64,000 bases of DNA from Ochromonas danica (Eukaryota; Sar; Chrysophyceae; Chromulinales; Chromulinaceae), in assembly GCA_015146655.1 (NCBI GenBank), contig VKHL01000028.1, positions 62,001-126,000 of the forward strand, in the 5' to 3' direction. Shown here in pieces: positions 1 through 14,008 of the stretch (position 1 is its first letter; each line of letters begins with the position of its first letter). A program made the translations under genes and the position numbers. The notes under the pieces are model-generated. The model was given only the letters and a program-made list of their open reading frames with translations. It searched no databases and was not told the DNA's origin.

Positions 1-498
1 CTTGGCTTCCTTGAAGTGATCCAAAGGCTTCTTCGTGCGAAGAGCAAACTGCTGCACCGCGTTCACCTCAGGCACGATGTAGTGATAGTTGGTGTCGAAC
101 CACTTCGTCATCTCTTGGGCTGGAACATCTGCTGCACTGGAGCAGATCGAAGAGCCACAACATGCTCTCTCCACTGCACCCTTTGTCTGCCGACCACGAG
201 CCATGGCGAAGTACAGGTCCAGGGAGTCGCATGCACCCACTTCCTGGTAGAGCTCGGGAATGGCACCCACCATCACGGCGGTGTCCAGCATCTGGTCATA
301 GAAGGAGAAGTCATTGCTTGGGATCACCTCGATACCAGCATCTCGCTGCTTCTGCCATGAGACAGCACGCAGGGTTCTTCCAGTCTCCAGAAGATCGGAT
401 TGGCTGATCTTGCCAGACCAGTAAGCTTCGAGAGAGACCTTCAGCTCGCGGCGAAGACCGATACGAGGGAAACCAAGATTAGCAGCAGACACAGACAT
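1..498 (-). CDS. metE: Cobalamin-independent methionine synthase, 5' part (runs off the window)
   Basis: Transfers the methyl group of 5-methyltetrahydrofolate polyglutamate to homocysteine without vitamin B12, the last step of methionine synthesis. Translating the minus strand from the ATG at 498 gives 166 uninterrupted codons to the window edge. The N-terminus has the family pattern: NLGFPRIGLRRELK near residue 7, then an EAYWSGKIS stretch, a PSNDFSFYDQMLD motif near residue 58, and EMTKWFDTNYHYIVPE near residue 130. These are diagnostic of the MetE N-terminal barrel. The ATG is chosen because the family normally starts only a few residues before NLGFPRIG. Between the FAMARG and EMTKWF motifs there is a cysteine-containing insertion longer than in bacterial MetE. 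The catalytic zinc site lies in the missing C-terminal half. It is divergent from the dynein gene. The family call is very secure. Confidence 0.93.
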   Translation of the reverse strand, partial: MSVSAANLGFPRIGLRRELKVSLEAYWSGKISQSDLLETGRTLRAVSWQKQRDAGIEVIPSNDFSFYDQMLDTAVMVGAIPELYQEVGACDSLDLYFAMARGRQTKGAVERACCGSSICSSAADVPAQEMTKWFDTNYHYIVPEVNAVQQFALRTKKPLDHFKEAK

Positions 499-1253
499 TG
501 GAGGAAAGTGGCGAGGACGGAGACAGGAGGCAGCTGGTTGGGAGCAACAGCAATAGATTGTGTCTTGGATGGTGGAGGACGCTGGCAGTGGAGGGCCAAG
601 GGAGAAGACCCACCAGCTGAATGAGTGGCTCAGAAGACCTCTCCTAACCTTGCAAGTCACCTCATGGACCGAGAGAGAAGGCGTGGGAGACAGTCTGGGA
701 GGAAGTGCTCCACAGCTGCAACATGGCATCCACAGAAGGCCGAGGTCTGGGAACAGCGCGCACAACTTCGAAATTTCAAAATCGCCACTTCTCAGACAGA
801 TTCATCCTTGCAACGAATCCTTGCAGTTCAAGAGAAGGTTCTTCGCTAGCCATAGTCTTCATACGAATACCTTCTCTCCCTCATAACCTTCACTTCTCTG
901 CACGCCTTCCTTGCTCCAAGCAAACAGCACAACACCCACACTTGGACAAGACAAGCATTTAGCACTCATTTACTCCAGTGCTAGGAGAAGAAGCATCTGT
1001 CTCATCCTTAGATGAGATCACATCATTGTATGGCAGCCAGGAGCGTTGTTTAAGCCCGCTAATTCCATTCCACCAATCAATCCAATTGGATTGCTTTCCA
1101 TTCACCACAAACAACGGACACCCACCCTAGACTGCTAAACTGCTAGTCTAGACCAGTTGCTTCTGGATTTCTGGTCTCTGGGGTTGTCTGTCAGTTTCAT
1201 CGCTTTGCTGTGCTGTGGGGCGGAAATCCAACACTCCATATGGACAAGAGCCA
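499..1253. promoter_or_regulatory. Divergent intergenic region between metE and the dynein heavy chain
   Basis: About 755 bp separate the two divergent start codons and must hold both promoters. Short open frames on the plus strand (for example 560-886) have no recognisable domain and look like chance. A short upstream ORF (ATG at 1240, stop at 1303-1305) overlaps the proposed dynein start in another frame. It would matter only if transcription begins upstream of 1240. No TATA box or other named element could be assigned with confidence. Confidence 0.4.
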
Positions 1254-4200
1254 ATGCCTCAAACTGAGTCAAGCTCTTCCATTCCTGGAGGGTTATCCTC
1301 TTTAGTATGGTATAAGAATACAATAACAACGAAAGATAATAACGATGAACTTCATCGCCCACCCCCACGATCTTGTCACAGTCTCACCGTGGCGGGCACG
1401 AATGCTTTCCTCTTTGGTGGGACAACACATTACAGCACCAATGAAGAAGAAGATCTTTACGATGTTCGTCCTAGCAATGACGTCTACCGACTGAACTTGT
1501 CCAACAAGGCGGCGCTGGAGTGGAATCTTGTGGCTGTCAAGGGCAGCAAACCTTTGCCTCGCTGGCGACACAGTGCGACTTTGTTCGAAAACACGCAGAT
1601 CCTCATCTTTGGTGGATTCGCTACAACAGACCATCGATTGAATGACGTGTGGGTGTTTGATTCCGTGGGGTCAGTCTGGAGTCAGCCGAACGAGGCGCAC
1701 AACAAAGAGGCCGCCATTCCCTGCCAATTGGCCAATAACGAATGGGCTAACGTGCCGCCGCCACGAGCTGGACATTCTGCGACTTTGATAGAGTCAAACA
1801 TCTATATTTTCGGAGGGTATGGAGGTCTGGGCTATTCTCGTCGAGACCTGGACGATCTCTACGCGCTCAACATTTACAACTGGACGTGGACCAAGGTCAG
1901 TCCCAAAGGCACTGCGCCCGAGAAGCGCTCAGGCCATCAAGCATGTGCTGTTGAAAAGAAAATCTATATATTTGGTGGGTCAAATAGCTCTGCGCAGTTC
2001 CAGGATATCTTTATTTTGGATGTGGAGCCTGAAGTTCCGCTTTGGTCGAAGTTGGCATCTACTTTGCCTTCTCCGACTTGGAATCAGGGCGCCTGCTCTG
2101 TTATTGCTATTCCGACTTGGAAAATATTCACATTTGGTGGTTTGACCGGCACTTTAGGCGATAATGATCGCATGGGAAAGGCAATCAATCAGACGGCTAT
2201 CCTTGACACGGGCATTGGAAGATGGCAGCACCCCAAAGTGGAAGGAGACTTGCCCACTCCTCGCTCAGATATGGCACTGTCGTATGACTCAAAGGGGTCC
2301 AGGTTGATCATGTTCGGCGGCTGGGCGGATGAATGGCTGGGAGATCTCTATTCGCTGGACGTGGGCAACATCGTTGGTCCACCCTACGCTATCACTGACA
2401 TGTATCCCACTATGGGGCCTGTCACTGGTGGAACAGATGTTACTATAATTGGTATTGATTTCATTAATACAACAAACATTGTGGTGCGATTTGGTAATGT
2501 TCGCAGCTCAATAGATGTACCGGGAGTGTTCGTCTCCCAAAGCAAGATTACCTGTGTCAGTCCAGTCTCCAAGTTTCCCCCTGGAGAGGTTGATGTCCGT
2601 ATTTCCTTAGAAGGAGACTCTTTTACGACGACATTTCAGCGATTTTCGTATTTCCCGGTCACCAATTATGTCAATTGCGTTATGTTCGGGCCGGGTTTGC
2701 TGTCCGGATGTGCTGTCAACGAAGAAGTGTCCTTTATGATCCAAGCTAGAGACGATAACGGTCAGAATCGCACAACGGGCGGAGATGAGTTCTCTGTGAC
2801 AATCACCATGCAAGGCGAAGGAGCAGATCACGAGCGCCTGATGGGGATTATCATTGACGATCTGCAAAATGGTCGTTATCTTGTCACTTACAAAGTGAAG
2901 TACGTAGCTAAATATCAAATTCACGTCGATTTCTTGGGGACCTTCGGCGGCAAAGCTGGTGAATTGCGTGGATCTGGAATTGTAGTAGAATTCAACGCAC
3001 GTGCTCCTCGATCTAACAATCGCATCTCAGGAGATATCCTTGTCAACAACCTGAAAGATGATGTCTCGAAACTCAATAAGTTTGTTGATGAAATGGCAAG
3101 AATTGTTTTGACTCGCTTTAAGAATGATTCCTGGAGCAGTGACGAGCAGATTCAAGTCCTCATGAAGATTAAAGAGGCTTTGCTGGTTATCGAGGAAAAG
3201 ACTCCCGAGACAACCCTTCTCGTCGATCGCTCTGAGTGTGCTTTGAAATTCCTCAACGAGGAGAGTATTGTTATTAATGGCCTCGAAGAGACCTTGTTCA
3301 ATGCGAAGTATCTGTGGGAGAAGATTCTAAAAGAGGCGCCAGCCATTCAGAGCAAAATCACTCCCATGATGCGCTCACACAACAACAAGATCAAGTCCGA
3401 CATTGTCAGCTATGAGGCACACTTGCAAGCACTGAAAGAAGAACTGTCGAAGGGAGAGTTCTATCATTTCGCCACAGGATCCACGAGATCCATGGAGGTT
3501 ATTCGAGCTTCCAAGAAAGTGTACGAAGAAGAGAAGGCTGCTTGTGGTAGAATGACACATATTGCTAATATCTTTGATTGCATCCATGAGATGGACACTT
3601 CTAATCGTATTTTGCGAGATATCGACGAGGTTCTTGCGGACTTCACGTACCTCTGGGAGACAAATATTAAAGTGGTCAACACCGTGGAAGATGCGAAAAA
3701 GATCATTTGGCATGCACTGGATCCTGAAGCTCTTGAAGACTCTGCTAAAGCTCTTGTCACTTGCTTGCGTAAACTGCCCAAGACGGTGCGAGGATCTGAC
3801 GCTTTTATTGGATTGGATAAAGCAGTGAAGGAGTTCGTGATTACTTGTCCAATAATTGCCTCCTTGAGATCTCCTGCTATGCGCGAAAGGCATTGGCACG
3901 AGCTTATGGATGTGGTGAAAAGAGACTTTGTTTTGCCGTCCACTCAACCAGACATGCCATTGAAAATGCTGCTTGAGCTCAATCTTCATCTTCATGCCAA
4001 TGAAGTGGATGAAATTACTGAGAAGGCAAGCAAAGAAGCGAAACACGAAGATACGCTGCGCAACCTGGAGAATGTTTGGACACAAGTGAAGTTCACTATG
4101 ACCTTCTACAAGGATACCGATGTGCCGTTGATTAAGCTCGAAGATGATATCATAGAGCAGCTAGAATCTGATCAAATGGCGGTGCAGTCCATTATGAGCA

Positions 4201-7200
4201 GTCGTTATGCCTTCTTCAAAGGTCCAGCTGCAGAGTGGCAAAAGAATTTGGGGTTGGTTAGTGATGTCTATGCATTATTGACTGACATCCAACGCACATG
4301 GTCCTATTTAGAACCTCTATTTATTGGATCAGAAGAAGTCAAGAAAGAACTCCCTGAGGATGCTTTGCGATTCAAAGAGATAGATGCTCAGGTCAAGAGT
4401 ATCTTGCAGAAGTCCTGGAAGACTCGGAATGTGAAGAATGTATGCAGTCAGCAAGGACTTGTGGAGAAGCTAGAAGATCTTCAATCGAGACAAGAGCAAT
4501 GCAAGAAGAGTCTCTCGGAGTTTCTGGATGGCAAGAGGAGGCAATTTCCACGATTCTATTTCATGTCGGAAGCAGATTTGCTCACCCTACTATCCAATTC
4601 CTCCACTCCTTCCAAAGTGCTTGCTTTGGTCGACAAGATTCTCTTGGCAACAAGTGAAATCACGCTAACACAATCTACGAGTGGTGACCGACCCGTTGCG
4701 ACTCATTTTATTGCTGGCGTTGGAAAGGAAGCGTTAGCGTTCGCGCCACCTGTCAAACTGCTGGGTAAAGCCGAACAATATCTCTTGTCGCTATTACAAG
4801 CTCAGATATTTACTTTGTCCAAGTTTCTTGCTTCGAGTATGATGAGATATCCCCAAGAAGTGCGAGCACAATGGGTTAATAAGAAAGACGAAAGCGGCAA
4901 CACTCTTGATCCTGCCCAAATAGTTCTTTTGGTTGCTGCCATAGACTTTGTTGTGCAAGTAGAGAAATCAATGGCGCAATGCCATGCCGGCGATCCGAGA
5001 GCTTTGGTGAAATGCTTTGAATTAATCAAAGCTCAACTTGCCGAATTGATTAACCTGACGCAAACAAATCTATCGAAGGGTGATCGTCAAAGGGTGATGT
5101 GTATGATCACTCTGGATGCTCACAATCGCGACATTGTTGAGGTGTTGCTGAAGGAGAAGGCGCTGCTTCCCAGCGACTTCCAATGGCAAAGCAAACTTCG
5201 TCCACTTTTCGTGAGCGATGTTGGCAAAGGAGTTACGCATATTATATCCAACGCTCGCTTTCAGATCTGTGATGCCAACTTTGATTATGGGTTTGAATAT
5301 CTTGGCAATGGTCCGCGTCTTGTGGTCACGCCTCTGACTGATCGCATTTATGTTACTGCGACTCAAGCCTTGCATCTGAAGATGGGATGCGCCCCTGCAG
5401 GTTAGTTCAAGAAAAGCGACCAGATTTGTTTTTTGATTATTTGTTGATCCTTTGCGTTTGTACAATGTTAGGTCCTGCTGGAACTGGCAAAACCGAGACA
5501 ACGAAAGATTTAGCCTCGGCGCTGGGCAAGTGTTGTTATGTCTTCAACTGCTCGCCGGAAATGGATTACCAATCTATGGGCAATATTTTCAAGGGTCTTT
5601 CTGCTTCAGGATCATGGGGCTGCTTTGATGAGTTCAATCGTCTCATTCCTGAAGTGCTTTCGGTCTGTTCCGTTCAGTTTAAGGCAGTCTGTGATGGACT
5701 CAGACAGTTTGAGCCAAGCAATGCTTTGACACACAAAGTGACGATTGAGGGTGATACAGTCGGCTTGGACCCCACTTGCGGTGCATTCATCACTATGAAT
5801 CCTGGGTACTTGGGCAGATCCGAGTTGCCCGAGGGTCTCAAGGCTCTCTTCCGCCCTATCACTGTGATGGTGCCCGACCTTGTGCTCATTTGCGAGAACA
5901 TGATGATGGCTGAAGGTTTCCTCTCTGCCAGAGTACTTGCTTCCAAGTTTTATGGCCTTTACTCTTTGCTGTCCGAACTATTATCCAAACAAAGTCACTA
6001 TGATTGGGGTCTTCGTGCGGTCAAGTCTGTGCTGGTTGTAGCTGGCCAACTTAAACGAGCTGAGCCTTCTCTTGATGAAGAATCATTATTGATGCGTGCT
6101 TTGCGTGATTTCAATATTCCAAAGATTGTTCAAGCAGATGAAGTTGTTTTCTTTGGTTTGTTGAATGATCTCTTCCCGGGATTAAATCCTCCGCGTGTCT
6201 TCGATGAAGCCTTGTCGGAATGCATCGCTGTTGCTTGTGATCAACATGGTTTATGGCCCGATCCATTCTTTACGCTAAAAGTTATGCAATTGGATGAGTT
6301 GCTTGACATCCGCCATTGTGTTTTCATCATGGGACCTCCTGGAGCAGGAAAATCAACATGTTGGAAAATGTTGCAAGCAGCACGCAATCATCAAAATCCT
6401 GAAAAGAAAGTCAAAACGGTTGATGTCAACCCTAAGGTTATGCCCACCGAAGATCTCTATGGTCATATTTCAATGGCGACCAGAGAATGGAAAGACGGTT
6501 TGTTGTCTTCTGTCATGAGAGATCTTGGACGAATTCCTAACGATAACCCCAAGTGGATGATTCTGGATGGTGACCTTGATGCTAATTGGATTGAGAGTAT
6601 GAATTCAGTCATGGATGACAACAAAATGCTCACGTTGGCATCGAACGAACGCATTCCACTGAAGAGTTACATGCGGATGATATTCGAAATAAGAGATTTG
6701 AAGTATGCTACTCCTGCTACGGTATCCAGAGCTGGCATCCTCTACATCTCAACTGATGAAGGCAGTCAGTGGAGGAGTATTGTCGGCAGTTGGGTACGAA
6801 GTCGTGCTGATGAGTTGATGGAAGATAACGACCGTGAAGCCATACACAGTCTATTCGACAAGTACTTGCCTTCTTGCCTCAAGTACTTTGTGACCGATTT
6901 ACAAAGCGTTGTACCTTGCAATGATATCAGCCTCTCCGTGTCGGTCTTGAGACTGTTGGACACTATCTTAACCCGAAGTATTGTTGTGGACAGTAATGCT
7001 TTAGAAGTGGCATTTGTGTTCTGTCTTATTTGGGGATTCGGATCTGTGCTTACAATCGCTGATGACGGCACAGACTATCGCAAACATTTTTCCGATTGGT
7101 TTCGTGCTAAGTTCAAGACAGTCAAGATTCCGAGCAGAGACACTATCTTTGACTACTGGCTTGATCCGAAATCAGTCAAGTTCGAGCCGTGGAAGGCTTC

Positions 7201-10200
7201 TCCAGCATTTCGTACTGTGGAGTTTGATTCAAACACAATGAACATGGCTGAAATTACTGTACCAACTGCGGAAACTGCTTCTGTTTCTTTCTGGCTAGAC
7301 CTGCTCGTCAGGTCTGGACATCATGTTATGCTGGCTGGACCGGCTGGTACCGGCAAGACTCAACTGGTGAACGGCTTACTTTCTCAACTCCATCCTGACA
7401 ATCATATCCACACCACCGTGAATATGAATTTCTACACGACTGCTACTGTGTTGTTAACAAGTCTGGAACCTATGCTGCAGAAGCGCACTGGTACGACGTA
7501 CGGACCTCCAGGATCTGCCAAGCTTGTATACTTTATTGACGATCTCAATCTCCCCGAAGTCGATCTTTATGGAACTCAAAGTGCTATCGCTTTGCTGCGT
7601 CAGCATATTGATTATGGTCATTGGTATGATATTCAAAAGCTCACACTGAAGACAGTTGACGATTGTCAATATATTTCGGCATTGAATCCAACCGCAGGGT
7701 CTTTTACGGTAAACCCTCGTCTTCAGCGTCACTTCAGCTGCTTTTCAGTGGGTATGCCGAGCGCCAGTTCGTTGCTAACTATTTATCAGACCTTCTTGGA
7801 CGGACATCTCGTGAGCCAAGGCTTCAATGCCACCGTGCAAGCCATCTCTTCAACTTTAATCAAAGGTGCACTGGCGGTCCATAAAGAAGTGAGCGAAACA
7901 TTCCGCAAGACAGCTGCTAACTTCCATTATGAATTTAACATTCGCCACTTGGCTAACATATTCCAAGGATTGCTAGTGGCTTCCTCTCATACTTTCAAAG
8001 ACCCTGAGAAGTTTGTCTATCTTTGGATGCATGAAAGCGAACGTGTCTATGGTGATCGACTGGTAGATTATGATGACCTTGATAAGCTCAAGAAGATTAT
8101 GCAAAATCAAGCTCGTCGCGCCTTTCCCCAGTACAACATAGCGAGGTTCTATTTATCTGGGGGAGGTGTCAAGGCCGACCCGCTAGTCTTCTGTCATTTT
8201 GCCGATGGTTCTACCCAGGGTGGCGATGAGCTGCCCTATGATCAAGCTTTGAGTATCAATGATCTGCGAACGACGTTAGAGGCATCACTTGATGAATATA
8301 ATGAAGTGAACGCTGTTATGAATCTGGTTCTCTTTGATGATGCAGTTCTTCATGTCGCCCGTATTGTCCGCATTGTAAAGCAAACCGGAGGCCACGCGCT
8401 TCTTGTTGGTGTAGGTGGAAGTGGTAAGCAATCATTGGCTCGACTAGCAGCTCACGTATGCGGTCTGTCTGTTATGCAAATCATGGTCAGTCAGAATTAT
8501 TCCTTGCTGGACTTCCGCACGGACTTGCAGTCCATGTACAACAAAGCTGGCATCAAGCAGGAGGGTGTGCTTTTCTTGCTAACAGATACTCAGATCAGCC
8601 ATGAGAAGTTTCTGATCTATCTGAACGACCTCTTGAGCTCTGGAAATATCCCTGATTTGTACACGAAAGACGAAAAGGATGGTATTATTAATGGCTTGGT
8701 CAACAAGGCGAAGAATGCCGGCTATTCTCCTGAACCAGCTTCGGTGTGGAAGTATTTCATTTCGAAAATCCGCGAGAATCTTCATTGTTGTCTTTGCTTT
8801 TCGCCAGTGGGAGGGGGTCTGCGCGTACGCGCTCGAAGATTCCCTGCATTGGCCAGTTGTACTGTCATTGATTGGTTCCAACCGTGGCCAGAACAAGCTC
8901 TCTCATCAGTGGGGAAGAGGTTCTTGTCTCAAACAGAGTTGGGTGATGCAGAAGTCACTAAGGCCATTGAACATTTCATCCCCAGTGCATTCTTAGCTGT
9001 GAATAAAATGTGCAAGAGCTTTGCAGCGGCGGAGTCGAAATATGTCTATACCACACCCAAAAGCTACCTTGAAATGCTCAAACTTTATATCAACATGCTT
9101 GCCAAGAAGCGTGCCGCCACTGACAAGAGCATTGAACGCCTTCGCCATGGTATTGAGAAACTACAAAAAGCAGCAGAAGACGTTGTTGAATTGGAAGCAA
9201 ACCTCAAAATAATGCTCGAATCCGCTGAAGAAAAGCGTATAATGGCAGAAGGGATGGCGGAAAAGGTTAACGCAGAACGTATGATGGTTGAACAAGAAAA
9301 TGAGAATGCCAAGGTTGAAGCTCAAAAAGTCGCTCAGATTCAAGCAGAAGTCTCTGCCAAACAAGCAGATGCTTCCAAGGATCTTGAACAAGCAGAACCT
9401 GCTCTTATGCGCGCAATGGCTGCGCTGGATTCCTTGGATCGAAAGGACTTAGGTAATTGTAAGACAATGGCTAAACCTCCTCCTGGTGTGGAAGATATCT
9501 TTAGTGCAGTGATGGTATTGCTAGCTGGCATCAATCCCAATATTCTTGTGCAGAAGAATGGAAAAGTACGAGAAAAGGAGCGCACTTGGGACTATGCGAA
9601 GAAGGCTCTTTTGGGAAATGTCAACAGCTTCTTGGAAGAGCTCAAATCCTTCAAGCTGCATATCGATGAAGGTTCTGTTCCAGAGATGAACTGGAAGGAA
9701 GTGCGACCATTCCTACAGTTGGAGCATTTCTCGCCTGAGATTATTGAGAAACGAAACTCAGCAGCTGCAGGTTTATGTTCATGGGTTATTAACATTGTCA
9801 ATTACTATGACATTGTTCTGCAAGTGGAACCCAAACGTGTGGCTTTGCGTGAAGCGAACGAGTCCTTGCGTGTCGCGAATGAACAACTCACTGAGGTGAA
9901 GAATCGTGTCCAAGCCCTGCAAATCAAATTGGATGCCTTGACTCTAGAGTTTAATGTGGTCGAAGCACAGCGTTTGGAAGCACAAATCATTGCGGAGAAA
10001 GGAAAAATGAAGTTGGAATTAGCCAATAGGTTGACGAATGCTTTGGGCTCAGAGAAGATTCGCTGGGGAGAGGGTATCACACGACTTCGCACGGAACGCA
10101 CGCTTCTGGTTGGAGATTGCCTTTTGGCGGCTGCTTTCATCAGCTACATTGGACCATTTACAAAGTCGTATCGTGAGCATCTTATGGACGGAACATTAAT

Positions 10201-13200
10201 TCCTCTGGTTGCTAAGCCGCCTGTTGGTGCATCTATTCCCATGACTCCTGACATGGAAGCTATTGGATTGATGTGCACAGAATCTGAAATTGCAGAATAT
10301 CAGACTCAAGGTCTTCCTGCAGATCAGGTTTCCGCAGAGAATGGTGCTATTGTGCTCAATTCCGCTCGTTATCCCTTGCTTGTTGATCCGCAGCTGCAAG
10401 CTGTGTTTTGGATTAAGAAGAGAGAGGGGAGTCGACTTCAAACTGGTCGACTTGGTCAGAAAGATCTGATTCCACGCATTCTCAAAGCTGTTGAGCAGGG
10501 CATTCCGTTCCTCATCGAGAACATGGGTGAGCATATAGAGCCGTCTCTCATGCCGATTGTTGCGCGCATAACAGTGAAGCGAGCAGGGAAGAAGTTTATT
10601 CATGTTGGCGACCAGGAGGTGGAGGTTTCCCCAGATTTCCGTCTCTATCTCCACACGAAACTCTCGAATCCTCACTACCCGCCTGAAGTGCAAGCAGAGA
10701 CGACATTGGTGAACTTCTCTGTGACGCAAGCTGGTCTTGATGAGCAGTTGTTAGCCTTGGTGGTGAAGCATGAGCGCCCCGACCTCGCAGCACAACGAGC
10801 TGCGCTCATTCTGCAACAGAACCTCTTCACAATCAAAGTTAAGCAGTTAGAAGACCAAATTCTCCTACGACTAGCAGATGCTCAAGGTGATATTACAGAA
10901 AATCGTGCTTTGATCGAAGAGTTGGAGCTGTCCAAGAAGATTTCCGATGAGATCGCCATCAAACTCGAAGAAAGCAAAGTCACGAGTGAGAAAATCAACG
11001 CGACTTCAGAACAATATCGTCCTGTTTCGCGCCGCGGTGCTTTGCTTTTCTTCGTCATGAACAACCTCTACAAGATGAACTCTTATTACATGTTCTCATT
11101 GAACTCTTTCGTCTTTTTCTTCTTGCGAGGCATTGCCATGAACAATGAGACAGAAGAAGCGTCATTGGCTATTAATTCAGTTGATTCGCATGCAGGCAGT
11201 GATGGAACAAGTGTTGACCTTGAACAGTTGGGCGAACAGATTGCGCAACGAGTTGCTGAAATCGAAGAGCGCGACCGCTTAGCTGCAGATAGTGACATGG
11301 AAGCGCGCCTTTCTGCCTTAAAGCAAAGCGTGACCTTTGTGATCTACGATTTTGTTCGTGCTGGACTCTTTGAAAGAGATAAACTCACAGTGTTGACAAT
11401 GATGACTATGCAGATAATGGTGGATGAAGGCTTGTTGGAGAGAGAGTTCTTGCAGGTGCTAATGCGCGGCCGCATCGCAGATGAGGTTGCCCCACGAGGA
11501 CAAGAGCTTGCTGCCTGGTTGACTGAGTCTGCTTGGGCAAGATTGAAAGCCATTGAGGAGGATCTCGGTCCACAACATTCTCAATTTGCTGATCTAACTG
11601 AGAGGGTGGCAGCGGATGCGGAAGATTGGGAGGAATGGTACAATCGACCTGATGCAGAGAATCATCCAATGCCCACAGATTGTGCCTACTTGGAGGATGT
11701 GCCCAGATTGATACTTCTTCGAGTCTTCCGCGCTGATCGGGTCCCCTTTGCTCTCTTGGAATATGTCAAGAAGCACCTGGGAGAGGACTTTGTTCATCAA
11801 CCGCCTTTCCAAATGGCTCGCACTTATCGCTTCACCACTTGTTCCACACCGTGTCTCTTCGTACTCTATCCCGGTGTGGATCCGACTTCTTGGGTGGAGG
11901 ATTTTGCTCGTACTATGGACATCACTGCAGACAACGGTCGCTTCGCTAATATCTCCATGGGGCAGGGACAGGAGGCTCGAGCCGATGCTGTTATCGAGAA
12001 GATGGCGCAAATGGGCGGTTGGGTTTTCCTGCAGAATGTTCATCTCATGCAAACCTGGTTACCGACACTTGACGTGCGACTAGAAACGCTAACGCCACAT
12101 CCCAACTTCCGAGTCTTTATCTCGGCAGAGCCACCGCCTCTGCCGTACATGAAGAACATTCCCGAAGGACTGCTTCAGTCTTGTATTTGTATCTCCAATG
12201 AGCCTCCATCAGATCTCAAGGCCAATATGACACGAGCATGGGCTACGTTTTCGCAAGAACGAATCGATCGCAATGCCAAAACAGCGGTGTTTAAAGCTTG
12301 TCTGTTTGGCTTGGCCTTCTTCCACAGTGTCATGCTTGGTCGACGACGCTTCGGTTTCCAGGGATGGTCACGCGCTTATGGGTTTAACATGGGTGATTTG
12401 CGCATCTGTGGAGATATTCTTGAGACCTATCTCAATCGACCCAGTAAGATCGTGCCTTGGCAGGATTTGCGTTACATCTTCGGAGAGATTATGTATGGTG
12501 GCCATATCACAGACTACTTTGATCGCCGAACAAACAACACCTATCTTTCTGTTATCTTTAATGAGAAGCTGACACAAAAGATGGAGATCGCCCCCAAATT
12601 AGTTTGTCCTGATCCTTCGTCCATGGATTATGCCCTTTACTCGCAGCTCATTGCCAAGTCTTTGCCAGCAGAAGCTCCGCAGATTTATGGACTGCATCCC
12701 AATGCAGAGATTGGCTTCCTCACTTCCAGTGCCGAGACGCTCTTCAACACGATGCTGCGGCTCGATATGGGCTCAGATTCCTCCGAAGCAGGTGGCAATG
12801 CCGCCGGAGGAAGCAGCGGAGGACCAGGCGTTGGCTCGTCGACTATGCGTGATACCTTATCGGACCTTCTCAAGCGCTGTCCTCAGCCATTCCAACTTGT
12901 TGAGCTGTCCGAAAAATGCAAGCCTCGTTTGGGCGATTCGGATGGCCCTTTCCTTGTCGTCTTATTGCAAGAGTGTGGGCGAGTGAACACGCTGTTAGAA
13001 GAAATGGCGAACAGTTTGGACGAGCTGCAGAAAGGTCTAAATGGTCAATTGAACATGTCCCAAGCCATGGAAGACCTTGCCCTTTGCCTCGAACTCAATC
13101 TGGTGCCGGGACGAAATCCTTTCCATGTTTGCAATTGGGAGCGCTTGGCTTGGGCTTCAAGAAAGTCGCTTTCCTCCTGGTTTGCTGACCTCCTTTTGCG

Positions 13201-13780
13201 CCGCCAACAGCTCAAAGATTGGTCTTCTTCTCTCGCGATTCCCTATTCAATATGGCTGCCAGGCCTTCTCAATCCCACGGCCTTGCTCACTGCGATTAAG
13301 CAAGTGGTGGCGCGCAGACGAGGTCTTCCGCTCGACGGGATGGCTCTCGACACGCACATTACACGAATGTCTCGCTCTGCTGATGCTGTCATGCAAGCTG
13401 TCTATCCTGAAGATGGTCTCTTTGTGCACGGTCTTTTGATGGAAGGAGCACGATGGACAGAAGAGGATGAGTCAGCAGACTCTGTCTATTCCGTCGGTGG
13501 AACTGCTTGTGCTGGGCATGTTACCGAAGCTCGACTGAAGCAACTGCTCAGTCCCTTGCCAGTCATTTACGTGCGAGCTGTGCCTGTGGAGCCCCAATGG
13601 CTGCCCGAGTCTGTGGGCTATCTACGGAGAGACCCGACTCTGTACGACTGCCCCGTCTACTTGACACGCTCTCGAGGCCCCACTTTCGTATTCTTGGCCA
13701 TCCTGAAACTGGCTCCAAATGATTCCGTTAGTCGATGGGTTCTAGCGGGTGTCGCGCTGATAATGCAATCAGACGATTAG
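1254..13780 (+). CDS. Axonemal outer-arm dynein heavy chain, alpha (Kelch/IPT/filamin) type
   Basis: ATP-driven minus-end motor of the ciliary outer dynein arm. Exons 1254-5400 and 5472-13780 encode about 4151 residues; the 71 bp intron (GTTAGT...TTAG) falls inside the AAA1 P-loop. The N-terminus has Kelch repeats (about residues 25-370), an IPT/TIG domain (about 374-470) and a filamin-type Ig domain (about 475-595), the arrangement known for Chlamydomonas ODA11-type alpha chains. The linker precedes AAA1 (GPAGTGKTET, about 1383). Walker A motifs follow in AAA2 (GPPGAGKST, about 1669), AAA3 (GPAGTGKTQ, about 2005) and AAA4 (VGGSGKQS, about 2361). A coiled-coil stalk with microtubule-binding tip spans about 2590-2920, then AAA5-6 and the C-terminal domain. 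The start is the first in-frame ATG before the Kelch domain; GTG at 1215 is also in frame. The protein shows that the organism builds motile cilia or flagella at some stage. Confidence 0.95.
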
Positions 13781-14008
13781 TTCTGATAGGTCTTGCCACA
13801 AGGATTGATTGCTGGACAACATCTGCATTGCTTGTAGACAGAAGAGCTAGACGTTAACATCAAGTAATACCTTTATACACTGACTGCAGTTGATTTCGTC
13901 CTACACGATGCTGTCCCAGCCATTAGTTTGTTGTCACTAGCACCACTGCCCTGCCCTTCTTTAGACTACCATATCACCTCACCTTCATCCGCTATTCTCC
14001 ATGAAGAA

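Noticed and set aside
1215-1253. Non-ATG (GTG) extension of the dynein heavy chain
   Set aside because: An ATG at 1254 lies immediately before the Kelch domain; the 13-residue extension adds nothing recognisable.
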